Source of the DNA: Paracoccus alcaliphilus
GTDB lineage: Bacteria > Pseudomonadota > Alphaproteobacteria > Rhodobacterales > Rhodobacteraceae
Assembly: GCF_028553725.1 (NCBI RefSeq)
Contig: NZ_CP067124.1
Coordinates: 940,001 to 1,004,000, forward strand
Reading direction: 5' to 3'
Length of the DNA stretch: 64,000 nucleotides
Positions 1 through 10,000 of the stretch are shown here, piece by piece; within the stretch, counting starts at the first letter, position 1; each line of letters begins with the position of its first letter. The notes under the pieces were generated by a model. It had not been told where the DNA came from, made no database searches, and saw only the letters and a program-made list of their open reading frames with translations. The position numbers were made by a program, and so were the translations under genes.

Positions 1-71
1 AGCGGAAGGACCGAAGCCCGGTCGGGAGGGTCGCCCCAGCCATATGCGAGAGGGCGCAAGATCCTGATGCG

Positions 72-93
72 GCGCCGGGGTCGCCCCCGGCGC
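72..93 (-). terminator. Hairpin downstream of the first RTX gene
   Basis: A perfect 9-bp GC stem (GCGCCGGGG / CCCCGGCGC) with a 4-base loop lies just after the stop codon of the minus-strand RTX gene. There is no T-run, so it is either a weak intrinsic terminator or an mRNA 3'-end stabilising hairpin. Bases 1-71 hold nothing else I can support. Confidence 0.45.
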
Positions 94-100
94 GCAAGCG

Positions 101-2221
101 TCACAGGATGAAATCATCCGCCGTCAGCCGGTCCAGATCGCGGACCCAGAACGCGAAATCGGCGCGGCCATCGCCGTTGCGGTCGCCCTGCACCATCAGA
201 TCATCGCCCCGCTGCGCATACCAGACCGAATTTGCGCCCGCCTCGGTGCCGCCAAAGGCAAAGTCCTGATGGCCTGCCCGGCGGCTGTTGGCGTCAATGC
301 CGCTGATGTCGATCACATCGATCCCCGAGACGAAATCGAAGATCTGGTCCAACTGGCCACCGCTGCCGAAATCGGCCGCTTTCTCGAAGACAAAGACATC
401 GCGCAGGCGATCCTCGCCGCCATAGAGCATATCTGCCCCGGCGCCCCCGATCAGCACATCGCGCCCCACGCCGCCATTCAGCGTATCGCTGCCCGCGCCG
501 CCCAGCAGCCGGTCGGCACCAGCCCCGCCCAGCAGAAGGTCATTGCCATTGCCACCCAGCAGCGTATCCATGCCAGCGCCGCCCTCCAGCCGGTCATTGC
601 CGTTGCCGCCATTCAGATGATCGTGGCCATTGCCACCGCTCAGCACGTCATTCCCGGCACCCCCGACCAGACTGTCGGCACCCGCGCCGCCGTTCAGGGT
701 ATCGCTTCCGGCCCCGCCCATCAGAGTGTCATTGCCGCCAGCCCCGTTCAGCAGATCGTCGCCGGCGCCACCATTCAGCCGGTCGTTCCCGGCCCCGCCG
801 TTCAGCACGTCGTCGCCACCATTGCCGTTCAGCGTGTCATTGCCCGCGCCTCCGACCAGGCGATCACTTCCGGCGCCACCGTTGAGAAGATCGTCGCCCT
901 GACCGCCGTTCATCCGATCATCACCGGCCCCGCCGATCAGCGTATCGTTGCCTGCCCCGCCTTCCAGCAGGTCATTGCCGCCGCCGCCCTCCAGCCGGTC
1001 GTTCCCGGCCCCGCCACGCAACGTGTCGTTGCCCGCGCCACCGCGCAGCAGGTCGTTCCCGGCCTCCCCCAGAAGGGTGTCGTCGCCGTTGCCGCCCAGC
1101 AGAGTGTCATTACCTGCGCCACCACGCAGCCTGTCGTTTCCGGCAAACCCTTCCAGCTTGTTGTTGCCGGAATTGCCGATCAACTGATTGGCCAACGCAT
1201 TCCCGCGGCCGTTGATATTGGAACTGCCGGTCAGGGTCAGGTTTTCGATATGGCGCCCCAGCGTCCAATCGATCCCGGCGACCACGTGGTCGATGCCGTT
1301 CCCTTCAAGCTCCAGAATGTTGTCACCTGCCGTGACGTGATAGATGTCGTTGCCCGCCCCGCCCGCGAACTCGTCCGCGCCCGCAGTCCCGTAAAGAATA
1401 TCGTTACGCACGGTCCCGATGGTCTTGTTGTCGTCGATGATCGCGATTTCGATGACTTTCATCGAGCCACCATCGGCGAAAGTCATATTTCCGCCTAAGT
1501 CTATAGTCAGATACGCGGTCTCGGTATCTTCCGCGATACCGTCGCGATTGGCCCGGATCTGGAACGAGGTGCTGCGGTTGGTCGGACTGGTGGATGCGAT
1601 TGACAGCGAGCCGCTGCCCGACAATGCGCCCAGATCATTCGCCGAGGCCGTGCCGCCGATAGTCGAGATGCCGTAGCTGTAGCTGACCCAATGATTGGTC
1701 ATGCCGTTGAAGCGCAGAACGGCGTCGATCGTTTCGCCTTCGCGAATCTCGATCCGGTCGGGGATAGAAACGGTGACATGGGCAACTGGCGGTGGCATGT
1801 TCGATCCGTTCACCATCTGGAACGAGGTTTTGAAGCCAAGCCCCCGCAGGTCCTCGTTGGTGTAGGTGATGCTGTTGCCTTCGAGATCGGACAAGACCAC
1901 GCGATCAATATCGACAGTTCCACTTCGTGAGGTGGGCTGAATCCAGCTGGAAGCTGAGGACGTGCCATCGTCCCAGCTGTCAAAGTAACCGGAAAGAACA
2001 ATTAAGTTGGATGAACCATACTCCCACTCGACGTCCCGATCGAGCCAGATCACGGCTTGATCGATCCCAAAATCGTCCGTTGCCGAAACTGTAAAAACCG
2101 CCTCTCCCCAACTATCCCCCAGATCAATCACATCGGGAAGGTCGAGGCCGGTCAGAACGGGCAGGGGAGAGGATACGGCACGCGACATCACGTCGCCCGC
2201 AGGCAAGACAGCATTTGCCAT
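101..2221 (-). CDS. RTX calcium-binding repeat protein with Calx-beta-like domain
   Basis: Predicted extracellular protein of 706 residues. After a unique N-terminal region of about 150 residues comes a Calx-beta-like stretch (about 155-270), then a long array of GGxGxDxLx nonapeptides (about 280-600), which in this family bind Ca2+ and fold as a parallel beta-roll outside the cell. The C-terminus resembles the serralysin C-terminal (peptidase M10 C) domain and ends in DDFIL, as expected for an uncleaved type I secretion signal. There is no N-terminal signal peptide and no catalytic motif. I chose the ATG at 2221 because GGAG sits 7 bases upstream; a TTG four codons earlier is possible. No type I exporter is encoded in this window. 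The role (adhesin, S-layer-like or matrix protein) is unknown. Confidence 0.85.
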   Translation of the reverse strand: MANAVLPAGDVMSRAVSSPLPVLTGLDLPDVIDLGDSWGEAVFTVSATDDFGIDQAVIWLDRDVEWEYGSSNLIVLSGYFDSWDDGTSSASSWIQPTSRSGTVDIDRVVLSDLEGNSITYTNEDLRGLGFKTSFQMVNGSNMPPPVAHVTVSIPDRIEIREGETIDAVLRFNGMTNHWVSYSYGISTIGGTASANDLGALSGSGSLSIASTSPTNRSTSFQIRANRDGIAEDTETAYLTIDLGGNMTFADGGSMKVIEIAIIDDNKTIGTVRNDILYGTAGADEFAGGAGNDIYHVTAGDNILELEGNGIDHVVAGIDWTLGRHIENLTLTGSSNINGRGNALANQLIGNSGNNKLEGFAGNDRLRGGAGNDTLLGGNGDDTLLGEAGNDLLRGGAGNDTLRGGAGNDRLEGGGGNDLLEGGAGNDTLIGGAGDDRMNGGQGDDLLNGGAGSDRLVGGAGNDTLNGNGGDDVLNGGAGNDRLNGGAGDDLLNGAGGNDTLMGGAGSDTLNGGAGADSLVGGAGNDVLSGGNGHDHLNGGNGNDRLEGGAGMDTLLGGNGNDLLLGGAGADRLLGGAGSDTLNGGVGRDVLIGGAGADMLYGGEDRLRDVFVFEKAADFGSGGQLDQIFDFVSGIDVIDISGIDANSRRAGHQDFAFGGTEAGANSVWYAQRGDDLMVQGDRNGDGRADFAFWVRDLDRLTADDFIL

Positions 2222-2377
2222 GAATGACTCCAAAGGATAAATCGTTACAACTCGCCATTCTGGCGTATGTGGCTCATCAATGGTCTACCCGAACCACTCA
2301 CAGCGCGTCAAAGCGGAAAACCGCCGATGCACCTGCCTTTTTGGACAATTACCCTGCATAAAACGTCACCCGCAAAC

Positions 2378-2409
2378 AAAAAAACGGGGCGCGACCGAAC
2401 GCACCCCGC
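2378..2409 (-). terminator. Intrinsic terminator of the nrd operon
   Basis: On the minus strand, just after nrdF, an 8-bp GC-rich stem (GGGGTGCG / CGCGCCCC, one G-T pair) with a 6-base loop is followed by seven Ts. This is a classical Rho-independent terminator. Confidence 0.75.
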
Positions 2410-2432
2410 CAACGCACCAAATATAGCGCGGA

Positions 2433-3419
<987 letters not shown>

Positions 3420-3420
3420 T

Positions 3421-3446
3421 CATCTTTGGTGTCCAAATATCCCGGG
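3421..3446 (-). repeat. Dispersed intergenic repeat R1, copy A
   Basis: On the minus strand this reads CCCGGGATATTT, two or three variable bases, then CACCAAAGATG. It is preceded at 3447-3466 by a GGGGGC..GCCCCC hairpin. The same core occurs at 17495, 29278, 41707 and 55890. It lies between nrdE and nrdF, directly upstream of the nrdF start. Confidence 0.7.
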
Positions 3447-3473
3447 GGTCCGGGGGCTGGCCCCCGGCCTCGC

Positions 3474-5645
3474 TTACAAAGTGCAGGAAACGCAGCCCTG
3501 AACTTCGGTTCCCTCCAGCGCCGTCTGGCGCAGGCGGATATAATAGATCGTCTTGATGCCCTTTTTCCAGGCATGGATCTGGGCGCGGTTGATGTCGCGC
3601 GTCGTGGCCTCGGACGGGAAGAACAGGGTCAGCGACAGGCCCTGATCGACATGTTCGGTGGCCGCCGCATAGGTGTCGATGATCGCTTCGGGGCCGATCT
3701 CATAGGCGTCGCGATAATATTCCAGATTCTCGTTCGACATGAACGCCGCCGGATAATAGACGCGGCCGATCTTGCCTTCCTTGCGGATCTCGATCTTCGA
3801 CACGATCGGGTGGATCGAACTGGTCGAGTTGTTGATATAGCTGATCGAGCCCGTCGGCGGCACCGCCTGCAAGTTGCGGTTATACAGCCCGTGCTTCATC
3901 ACTGATTCCTTCAGCGCCGCCCAGTCCTCGCGGGTGGGCAGGCTGGTATCCCCGAACACCCGCTCGACATCCGGCAGGGTCGGCAGCCAGTCGCGCTCGG
4001 TATATTTCTCGAAGAACGACCCGTCGGCATATTTCGATTTGTCGAAATCCCGGAAGCTCTGGCCCTTTTCCTGCGCCAGCAGGTTCGAGGCCCGGATCGC
4101 GTGATAGGCGATGGCGGCGAAATAGACGCTGGTGAACTCGACCCCCTCGGGGCTGCCGTAATGGATATGCTCGCGCGCCAGGAAACCATGCAGGTTCATC
4201 TGGCCCAGACCCACCGCATGGGCCTCGTCATTGCCGCGCCGGATCGAGGGCACGGATTCGATCGACGACATTTCCGACACGGCGGTCAGGGCGCGGATCG
4301 CGGCCTCGACGGTGGCGCCGAAATCCGGGCCGTCCATGGTGGCGGCGATGTTCAGCGAACCGAGGTTGCAGGAAATGTCGGTTCCCAGATGGGAATAGGA
4401 CAGGTCCTCGTTATATTCCGACGCCTCGTTCACCTGCAGGATCTCGCTGCACAGGTTCGACATGGTGATGCGGCCATGCACGGGATTGGCACGGTTCACC
4501 GTGTCCTCGAACATGACATAGGGATAGCCGGATTCGAACTGGATCTCGGCGATGGTCTGGAAGAACTCGCGGGCGCTGATCTTCTTCTTCTTGATCCGCT
4601 TGTCATCCACCATCTCGGCATATTTCTCGGTCACCGAGATTTCCGAGAACGGCACGCCATAGACCTTCTGGATGTCATGGGGCGAGAACAGATACATGTC
4701 CTCGTTCTTCTTCGCCAGCTCGAAGGTGATGTCGGGGATCACCACGCCAAGGCTCAGCGTCTTGATGCGGATCTTCTCATCCGCGTTCTCGCGCTTGGTG
4801 TCCAGGAAGCGCAGGATGTCGGGGTGATGCGCGTTCAGATAGACCGCGCCCGCACCCTGCCGCGCGCCCAGCTGGTTGGCATAGCTGAACGAATCCTCCA
4901 GCAGCTTCATCACCGGGATAACGCCCGAGGACTGGTTCTCGATCCCCTTGATGGGCGCGCCCGCCTCGCGCAGGTTGGTCAGCATCAGGGCCACGCCGCC
5001 GCCGCGTTTCGACAGTTGCAGCGCCGAGTTGATGGAACGCCCGATGGATTCCATGTTGTCTTCCAGCCGTAGCAGGAAGCAGGAAATCAGCTCGCCCCGC
5101 GACTGCTTGCCCGCGTTCAGGAAGGTGGGGGTCGCGGGCTGGAAGCGGCCCGACAGGATTTCCTCCATGAAGCGCATGGCCAGCGCCTCGTCGCCGCGCG
5201 CCAGCGTCAGTGCGACCATGACCACGCGATCTTCGTAGCGTTCAAGGTAACGCTGCCCGTCGCGGGTCTTCAGCGTATAGGAGGTGTAATATTTGAACGC
5301 GCCAAGGAAGGTCGGGAAACGGAACTTGCGCTCATAGGCGGCATCCCAGATCGCGCGCTGGAAATTCTTGGAATACTGGTCCAGCACTTGGGGCTCGTAA
5401 TAACCCTCATCGACCAGATAGCGCAGCTTTTCGTCCAGATTGTGGAAGAAAACGGTGTTCTGGTTGACATGCTGCAGGAAATACTGCCGCGCGGCCATGC
5501 GGTCGGCATCGAAGCGGATCTTGCCATCCGCATCGTACAGGTTCAGCATCGCGTTCAGCGCGTGGTAATCCAGCGTTTCTTTCACGGCCTCTGCCTTCGT
5601 GCCTGCGGCCTTCACGCCCACAGCCTTTACGCCATTGTCAAGCAT
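3474..5645 (-). CDS. nrdE: Class Ib ribonucleotide reductase alpha subunit
   Basis: Catalytic subunit (723 aa) that reduces ribonucleoside diphosphates. The active-site Asn-Cys-Glu triad is visible in SNLCSEIL. The redox-active cysteines are in ELISCFLL and [10 protein letters not shown], and the C-terminal pair that receives electrons from NrdH is CVSCTL at the very end. The first about 20 residues (Ala/Lys/Val rich) are a non-conserved extension. It starts with ATG after GGGGGACGGA and overlaps nrdI by 19 bases, indicating translational coupling. No ATP-cone domain is apparent, as usual for NrdE. Confidence 0.97.
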   Translation of the reverse strand: MLDNGVKAVGVKAAGTKAEAVKETLDYHALNAMLNLYDADGKIRFDADRMAARQYFLQHVNQNTVFFHNLDEKLRYLVDEGYYEPQVLDQYSKNFQRAIWDAAYERKFRFPTFLGAFKYYTSYTLKTRDGQRYLERYEDRVVMVALTLARGDEALAMRFMEEILSGRFQPATPTFLNAGKQSRGELISCFLLRLEDNMESIGRSINSALQLSKRGGGVALMLTNLREAGAPIKGIENQSSGVIPVMKLLEDSFSYANQLGARQGAGAVYLNAHHPDILRFLDTKRENADEKIRIKTLSLGVVIPDITFELAKKNEDMYLFSPHDIQKVYGVPFSEISVTEKYAEMVDDKRIKKKKISAREFFQTIAEIQFESGYPYVMFEDTVNRANPVHGRITMSNLCSEILQVNEASEYNEDLSYSHLGTDISCNLGSLNIAATMDGPDFGATVEAAIRALTAVSEMSSIESVPSIRRGNDEAHAVGLGQMNLHGFLAREHIHYGSPEGVEFTSVYFAAIAYHAIRASNLLAQEKGQSFRDFDKSKYADGSFFEKYTERDWLPTLPDVERVFGDTSLPTREDWAALKESVMKHGLYNRNLQAVPPTGSISYINNSTSSIHPIVSKIEIRKEGKIGRVYYPAAFMSNENLEYYRDAYEIGPEAIIDTYAAATEHVDQGLSLTLFFPSEATTRDINRAQIHAWKKGIKTIYYIRLRQTALEGTEVQGCVSCTL

Positions 5646-6043
5646 TCCGTCCCCCAGAATTTTGCAAGCCCCGCACGGATGCGGTCAATATCGGTTTGGC
5701 TTCCTGCCAGTTCGAAACGATACAGGACAGGAACGCCGGTCTTTTCAGAAATGACACGTCCCGCCAAGGCGAATGTCGTGCCGAAATTGCGATTGCCCCC
5801 GGCGATGACGCCGCGCAATCCGGCGCGGCGCCCAGGGTCGTTCAGAAAGCGGATCACCTGTTTCGGTACCGCGCCCCGCCCCGTTCCGTCCGCATAGGTT
5901 GGACAGACCAGAACATAGTGTTCCGGCGGGACCGGCATGGGGTCGGCGGGCGAGACCGGGATCCTCTGTGCTGGCAGGTCAAGCTGCGCGATCAACCGCG
6001 CCGTGTTGCCCGAGAGCGAGGAGAAATAGACAAGCCCGCACAC
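5627..6043 (-). CDS. nrdI: Flavodoxin-like NrdI
   Basis: Small flavoprotein (138 aa) that supplies oxidant for assembling the Mn-tyrosyl cofactor of NrdF. FMN-binding loops typical of the family are visible: [10 protein letters not shown] near residue 10, [10 protein letters not shown] near 49, and [14 protein letters not shown] near 82. It begins with GTG four bases after the nrdH stop codon and runs into the start of nrdE, so nrdH-nrdI-nrdE are tightly coupled. Confidence 0.95.
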   Translation of the reverse strand: MCGLVYFSSLSGNTARLIAQLDLPAQRIPVSPADPMPVPPEHYVLVCPTYADGTGRGAVPKQVIRFLNDPGRRAGLRGVIAGGNRNFGTTFALAGRVISEKTGVPVLYRFELAGSQTDIDRIRAGLAKFWGTECLTMA

Positions 6044-6047
6044 CGCT

Positions 6048-6275
6048 TCATGCCCGGGACAGGCTGCCGATCATATCGGGCCGGAAACCGGCCCAATGCG
6101 CATCACCGGCAATGACGACGGGGGCCTGACGGTAACCCAGCGCGGTCACGCGCTCCATCGCATCGGCATCCTCGGTCAGGTCGATGACATCATAGGACAG
6201 TCCACGCGCATCCAGCGCGCGGGTCGTGGCGGTGCACTGAACGCAGGCGGGTTTCGAATAGACGGTGATGCTCAT
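6048..6275 (-). CDS. nrdH: Glutaredoxin-like electron donor NrdH
   Basis: Glutaredoxin-like protein (75 aa) with thioredoxin-like behaviour that re-reduces NrdE. The redox motif CVQC is at residues 11-14, and the C-terminal region with APVVIAGDAHWAGFRPD matches the NrdH family. It is the first gene of the operon. The start ATG follows AAGAGGC with very short spacing, so translation initiation may be modest or regulated. Confidence 0.96.
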   Translation of the reverse strand: MSITVYSKPACVQCTATTRALDARGLSYDVIDLTEDADAMERVTALGYRQAPVVIAGDAHWAGFRPDMIGSLSRA

Positions 6276-6513
6276 GCCTCTTGGTCCCAGTCTGTAATGG
6301 CGAGGGGGCCGCGCCCGTCAGGGTCGCAATCGCAGCCCGCGCCCGCCGCGCGGTTTCATCTGTCCTCAGTCCGGGTAAGCCTGCGGGCTTGTGGTCCGGG
6401 CCGGCTTTTTATCCCGGATTGATCCGGTTGTATTGCTGTGTTCGTCATCATCTTCAGGTTGCATCTTCCTTGGGCCAGACGGCCGATCGGTTTCTGCGTT
6501 CTGACGATTCCCG
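6276..6513 (-). other. Long untranslated leader of the nrd operon
   Basis: If the promoter proposed at 6520-6550 is right, the mRNA has a leader of about 240 bases before nrdH. It contains small hairpins (AAGCC-TGCG-GGCTT at 6377-6390; CCGGA/TCCGG at 6414-6427) and a direct repeat GTCCGGG. I see no coding frame worth calling. I could not match it to the B12 riboswitch consensus by eye. Confidence 0.35.
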
Positions 6514-6519
6514 ACCTGC

Positions 6520-6550
6520 TTAATAGGCCCTGAATTCACGGCTGTGTCAA
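6520..6550 (-). promoter_or_regulatory. Candidate sigma-70 promoter of nrdHIEF
   Basis: On the minus strand a TTGACA -35 element (6545-6550) is followed after 19 bases by TATTAA (6520-6525). The spacer is two bases longer than ideal. It lies immediately downstream of the NrdR-box-like sequence. Confidence 0.45.
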
Positions 6551-6557
6551 CAGGGCG

Positions 6558-6573
6558 ACCCTAGATATTGTGT
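6558..6573. promoter_or_regulatory. NrdR box upstream of nrdHIEF
   Basis: The sequence ACCCTAGATATTGTGT matches the palindromic NrdR consensus ACACWATATATWGTGT at 14 of 16 positions. NrdR represses ribonucleotide reductase operons when (d)ATP is plentiful. A degenerate second half-box (CCACAATA) lies 34 bases further upstream at 6592-6607; NrdR sites usually come in pairs about three helical turns apart. The nrdR gene is not in this window. Confidence 0.65.
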
Positions 6574-6754
6574 GATCGATAGCTTGCTGGCCCACAATAG
6601 GGTAGGAACAAAACGGGGACGTCCCAACAGTTGCTGGCTGTTTCCGTCTTGCGGGATGTTGCCTCGCTAGTATCGACGGTCAAAACGGGCCACGGGCGCA
6701 GCCGCGGGCGTATCATTCGAATCTGGGTCCCCGGCACCGGAATTCAAGATATAA

Positions 6755-7552
6755 TCAAAATATGGTGTCGCGCCCGTCCAGCGCTTTCCAGGCGGCATAC
6801 ATGCCCGCCACAAAACCCGCCTGCGCATCGGGTTGCAGCACATGTGCGCCCTGCAAGGACAGGCCCTGCGCATAAAGTCCGGCCAAGGATGCCTGTTGCG
6901 GCACCCCGTCCAGAATCGCCACCTGCTGACCCAGCCAATAGGGTTTTGCGGCGGCCAGCTCCAACCCGATCAGTAACCCGGCGCGGCGGGCGTGCCCGCC
7001 CTCGGTTGGCAGATGCGCCAACTGGCCATAGGCACGATGCGGGCGCGACAAAGCGTCACCCAGCGCCTCGGCAAAGCCTTCGCCTTCGGTTGCCTCTGGC
7101 GATAGCAGGGCCAGCAGTTCCCCGGTCAGAAAGCTGTGGAAATGGCAGATCTCGCCTGCCGAGATCCGCACCCAATGGCTGCGCGGCCCGGTCAGCAGCG
7201 CGACACCGTCGAATTGCGGATGGGCGGCCAGCAATCCGGCGATGGGGGCCAGTTCACCTGCCAGCAGGCCGGGCGGATCGGATTGCGACACCGCAGCCAC
7301 GCGCCACAGCGGCCCGCCATCGGCGACGCGGTCCAGACGCAGCGCGGCAGGGCAGGGCACCGGGCGCGACGATGCGCCGCCCGCCGGATCGGCAGGCGCG
7401 GCCAGCAGCATCGGCAGATCGGGCCAGCGGGTGCGGGCGGTCGCCAGATCGGCGACATGTTCCGGCCCCTCGATCACGCTGGCGCCGGACATGACCCACA
7501 GGCGCAGGCCCGCAGGTCCGGCCCATGCGGCCAGCCAGTCCACTGCGCTCAT
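6755..7552 (-). CDS. DgoK-like sugar-acid kinase, degenerate
   Basis: 265 residues resembling 2-dehydro-3-deoxygalactonokinase, seen in LLTGPRSHWVRIS, FHSFLTGELLALLSPE and the C-terminal GAHVLQPDAQAGFVAG. Known DgoK enzymes phosphorylate 2-keto-3-deoxy-galactonate. The N-terminal phosphate loop, normally DWGTSxxR, reads here DWLAAWAGPAGLRLW, so the ATP-phosphate motif is broken, and the protein is shorter than usual (about 300). No galactonate pathway gene is nearby. The start ATG overlaps the stop of the DUF2218 gene (ATGA), so the two form one operon. It may have lost kinase activity or changed role; the family call is moderate. Confidence 0.6.
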   Translation of the reverse strand: MSAVDWLAAWAGPAGLRLWVMSGASVIEGPEHVADLATARTRWPDLPMLLAAPADPAGGASSRPVPCPAALRLDRVADGGPLWRVAAVSQSDPPGLLAGELAPIAGLLAAHPQFDGVALLTGPRSHWVRISAGEICHFHSFLTGELLALLSPEATEGEGFAEALGDALSRPHRAYGQLAHLPTEGGHARRAGLLIGLELAAAKPYWLGQQVAILDGVPQQASLAGLYAQGLSLQGAHVLQPDAQAGFVAGMYAAWKALDGRDTIF

Positions 7553-7836
7553 GCAGGCCGGGTCCATTCCAGCGGCTTGGGTTCCTCGCGATGGGCAAAG
7601 CGCAGCAGGTGGCTTTCAACCACATCGGCCAGCTTCCGCACCGCCTCGGCATCCTTGCCGGTGACCTGCAAGCGCAGCCCGGCTTCGGTCGTCTCGGCCA
7701 GCGCATCGCCGAAGTCAAAGCTGATGACCGCTCGGTCGTCGGCGATCTCGACCGGGATCTTGTGGCCGAAATGCTTGGCCAGCGTCTGCATCAGCTGCGC
7801 GCCGCGCGTCGTCGGGAAATCTGCGGAGGATTGCAT
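7549..7836 (-). CDS. DUF2218 domain protein
   Basis: Small protein (95 aa) of the DUF2218 family, recognisable by the pattern LAKHFGHKIPVEI near residue 19, a central SFDFGDA strand, and the C-terminal VVESHLLRFAHREE...WTRP. DUF2218 proteins are often found near iron or siderophore genes, and this one is divergent from the heme operon. The molecular function is unknown. The ATG at 7836 was chosen because AAAGGTGA precedes it; a longer reading frame upstream has no ribosome site. It is translationally coupled to the DgoK-like gene. Confidence 0.8.
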   Translation of the reverse strand: MQSSADFPTTRGAQLMQTLAKHFGHKIPVEIADDRAVISFDFGDALAETTEAGLRLQVTGKDAEAVRKLADVVESHLLRFAHREEPKPLEWTRPA

Positions 7837-8011
7837 CGGTTCACCTTTCATCTGGGCCAGCGGCCAGTTCAGCAGATAGGCGCGTTGGCGTCGCGCTTCA
7901 ATCGGGCCGCATATTGCACCGCCCCGGCGTAAAGGCAGTTCACGATTTGGCCAGCAGCGGAACGGATCGCCCCGTTCGGGGTGCCGTGTGTCTTGCGGGC
8001 TTTGGTGATTC

Positions 8012-8026
8012 TGACTAAAGCTGTCA
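8012..8026. promoter_or_regulatory. Iron-Rhodo-box-like site upstream of hmuS
   Basis: The palindrome TGAC-N7-GTCA fits the TGA-N9-TCA pattern described as the Iron-Rhodo-box of Rhodobacterales iron genes. It lies 59 bases upstream of hmuS, between hmuS and the divergent DUF2218 gene. This suggests iron-responsive control of the heme operon, and possibly of the divergent pair. The rest of the 7837-8084 gap shows nothing else clear. Confidence 0.5.
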
Positions 8027-8084
8027 AGTAACCGGCCCAGCCATTGCCAGGTCATCAGGTATCCGCGTCAACACGAGTATCCCG

Positions 8085-9122
8085 ATGAATGACCTTACCC
8101 CGTCGCGCCTGCGCGAAATCAAGCGTGAAGCGAATACCCGCCCCTTCGATCTGGCTGCCCAGCTTGGTCTGCCAGAGGCCGCTCTGGTCGAGGCCGAACT
8201 GGGCTTTGGCACCGTGCGGATCGACGCGACACCCGGACAGCTGATCCCGCTGGTGGAACGGCTGGGCGATGTCATGGCGCTGATCCGCAACCGGTCCTGC
8301 GTGATCGAGAAGGTCGGCACCTATCGCAATTTCCACGATGGCGAGCATGCGGCGATGACGCTGGATGCGGAAATCGACACGCGCATCTTTCCGCGCCACT
8401 GGGTGCATGCCTTCGCGGTCGAGGTGACGGGCGAGACCGGCACCCGCCGCTCGATCCAGGTGTTCGACGCGGCGGGGGATGCGGTCCACAAGATCCATCT
8501 GCGCGACGGCTCCGACCTTGATGCGTGGGTGGCGCTGATCGATGCGCTGGCCTTGCCCGATCAGCAGGGGTTGTCGGATTTCGCCACCCGTCCCGCCCCC
8601 GAAGGCGCCCGCATCGCCGATGACAAGGTCGAGACGTTGCGGCAGGAATGGGCGAAGATGACCGATACGCATCAGTTCAACACGCTGGTGCGGCGGCTGA
8701 AGATGAACCGTCTGGGCGCCAATCGCAGCGTCGGCGCGCCTCATGCGCGGCAGCTGGACACAAGCGCCGTGCCGCTGCTGCTGGAGCGGGTGCGCGACAG
8801 CGGCCAGCAGGTGATGCTCTTTGTCGGCAATATGGGCTGCATCGAGATCCATTCCGGCCCGCTGGTCACGCTGAAGCCGATGGGGCCGTGGCTGAACGTG
8901 ATGGACCCGCGTTTCAACCTGCATCTGCGCGGCGATCATGTGGCCGAGGTCTGGCTGGTGAACAAGCCGACGAAACGCGGCCCGGCGATCTCGGTCGAGG
9001 CTTTCGACGCCGCCGGGGACCTGATCTTCCAATGTTTCGGCATGCGTCCCGAAAAGGGCGGCGATGCCGATGCCTGGGCCGCGCTGGTGGGCGGCCTGCC
9101 CCGGCAGGAGGCCGCGGCATGA
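8085..9122 (+). CDS. hmuS: Hemin-degrading factor HmuS/HemS
   Basis: Cytosolic heme-handling protein (345 aa) of the HemS/ChuS family, which accepts imported heme and in some members degrades it. The tandem two-domain layout is visible: an N-terminal repeat with IEKVGTYRNFHDGEH (about residues 76-90) and a C-terminal repeat with MLFVGNMGCIEIHSGP (about 245-260), each followed by a FNLHL/DTRIF strand and WLVNKPTKRG. It is the first gene of hmuSTUV and its stop overlaps the hmuT start (ATGA). The outer-membrane receptor and TonB system are not in the window. Confidence 0.92.
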   Translation: MNDLTPSRLREIKREANTRPFDLAAQLGLPEAALVEAELGFGTVRIDATPGQLIPLVERLGDVMALIRNRSCVIEKVGTYRNFHDGEHAAMTLDAEIDTRIFPRHWVHAFAVEVTGETGTRRSIQVFDAAGDAVHKIHLRDGSDLDAWVALIDALALPDQQGLSDFATRPAPEGARIADDKVETLRQEWAKMTDTHQFNTLVRRLKMNRLGANRSVGAPHARQLDTSAVPLLLERVRDSGQQVMLFVGNMGCIEIHSGPLVTLKPMGPWLNVMDPRFNLHLRGDHVAEVWLVNKPTKRGPAISVEAFDAAGDLIFQCFGMRPEKGGDADAWAALVGGLPRQEAAA

Positions 9123-10000
9123 CCCCGCTGGCGCGTCTGGCTGCGGCCTCTGCCGGCCTGCTGTCCGTCCTTGCCCTGCCTGCGCTGGCCGATTCCCACC
9201 CCGACGCGTCCCGCGTGCTGTCGCTTGGCGGATCGGTGACGGAAATCGTCTATGCGCTTGGCCAGCAGGATCGGCTGATCGGGCGCGACACCACCTCCAG
9301 CTTTCCGGCCGAGGTTCAGGCGCTGCCCGATGTCGGCTATGTCCGGGCGCTGTCGCCCGAAGGCGTGCTGTCGGTGCAGCCCGACCTGATTCTGGCCGAG
9401 GAAGGGGCGGGCCCCCCAGAAGCCATCGCCGTGCTGAAAGAGGCGGGCATCCCGCTGGAAACCATCCCCGAGGGCCATGATGCCGACGGTCTGGCCGCCA
9501 AGGTCGAGGCCGTGGCCGAGGCGCTTGGCGTGGCGGATGCCGCCGGGCCGGTGATCGACAGCCTGCGCGCCGATCTAGACAAGGTGACCGAGGTCAACCG
9601 CGCCGCGGGTGAAAAGAAGCGCGTCATGTTCGTGTTGTCCCTGCAGGGCGGGCGGGTGATGGCGGGCGGCGAAGGCTCTGGCGGCGGTGCGATCATCGAA
9701 CTGGCGGGGGCGGAAAACGCGGTCTCGGGCATCACCGGTTACAAGCCGCTGACGGACGAGGCGATCACGGCGGCGGCCCCCGATGTCATCGTGATGATGA
9801 GCCGTGGCGATCCCGAGGCCGATTCCGGTCACGGCGGCAGTCTGGCGCAACTGGCGGGCATGCCCGCGCTGGCCACCACGCCCGCCGTGCGCGACGGGCG
9901 CGTGATCACGATGGACGGGCTGCTGCTGCTGGGTTTCGGGCCGCGCACCGGTCAGGCGGCGTTGCAGCTGCATGACGCCATCTATGGGGAAAACGGCTGA
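9119..10000 (+). CDS. hmuT: Heme ABC transporter periplasmic binding protein
   Basis: Periplasmic heme-binding protein (293 aa). An N-terminal signal peptide (hydrophobic residues about 8-23, cleaved after ALA) is followed by the class III binding-protein start RVLSLGGSVTEIVYALG. The conserved heme-ligand tyrosine lies in DVGYVRALSPEGVLS, a HmuT/PhuT hallmark. The start was set at the ATG overlapping the hmuS stop. It delivers heme to HmuUV. Confidence 0.94.
   Translation: MTPLARLAAASAGLLSVLALPALADSHPDASRVLSLGGSVTEIVYALGQQDRLIGRDTTSSFPAEVQALPDVGYVRALSPEGVLSVQPDLILAEEGAGPPEAIAVLKEAGIPLETIPEGHDADGLAAKVEAVAEALGVADAAGPVIDSLRADLDKVTEVNRAAGEKKRVMFVLSLQGGRVMAGGEGSGGGAIIELAGAENAVSGITGYKPLTDEAITAAAPDVIVMMSRGDPEADSGHGGSLAQLAGMPALATTPAVRDGRVITMDGLLLLGFGPRTGQAALQLHDAIYGENG

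Noticed and set aside
269..1498. 409-residue plus-strand frame opposite the first RTX gene
   Set aside because: Antisense shadow of the GC-rich nonapeptide repeats: low-complexity Ala/Val/Pro/Gln repeats with 9-residue periodicity mirror the RTX units, and there is no ribosome site.
6276..6513. Cobalamin riboswitch before nrdH
   Set aside because: No recognisable B12 box (GCCAGGAGACCTGCC-like) in the leader, although the leader is long.
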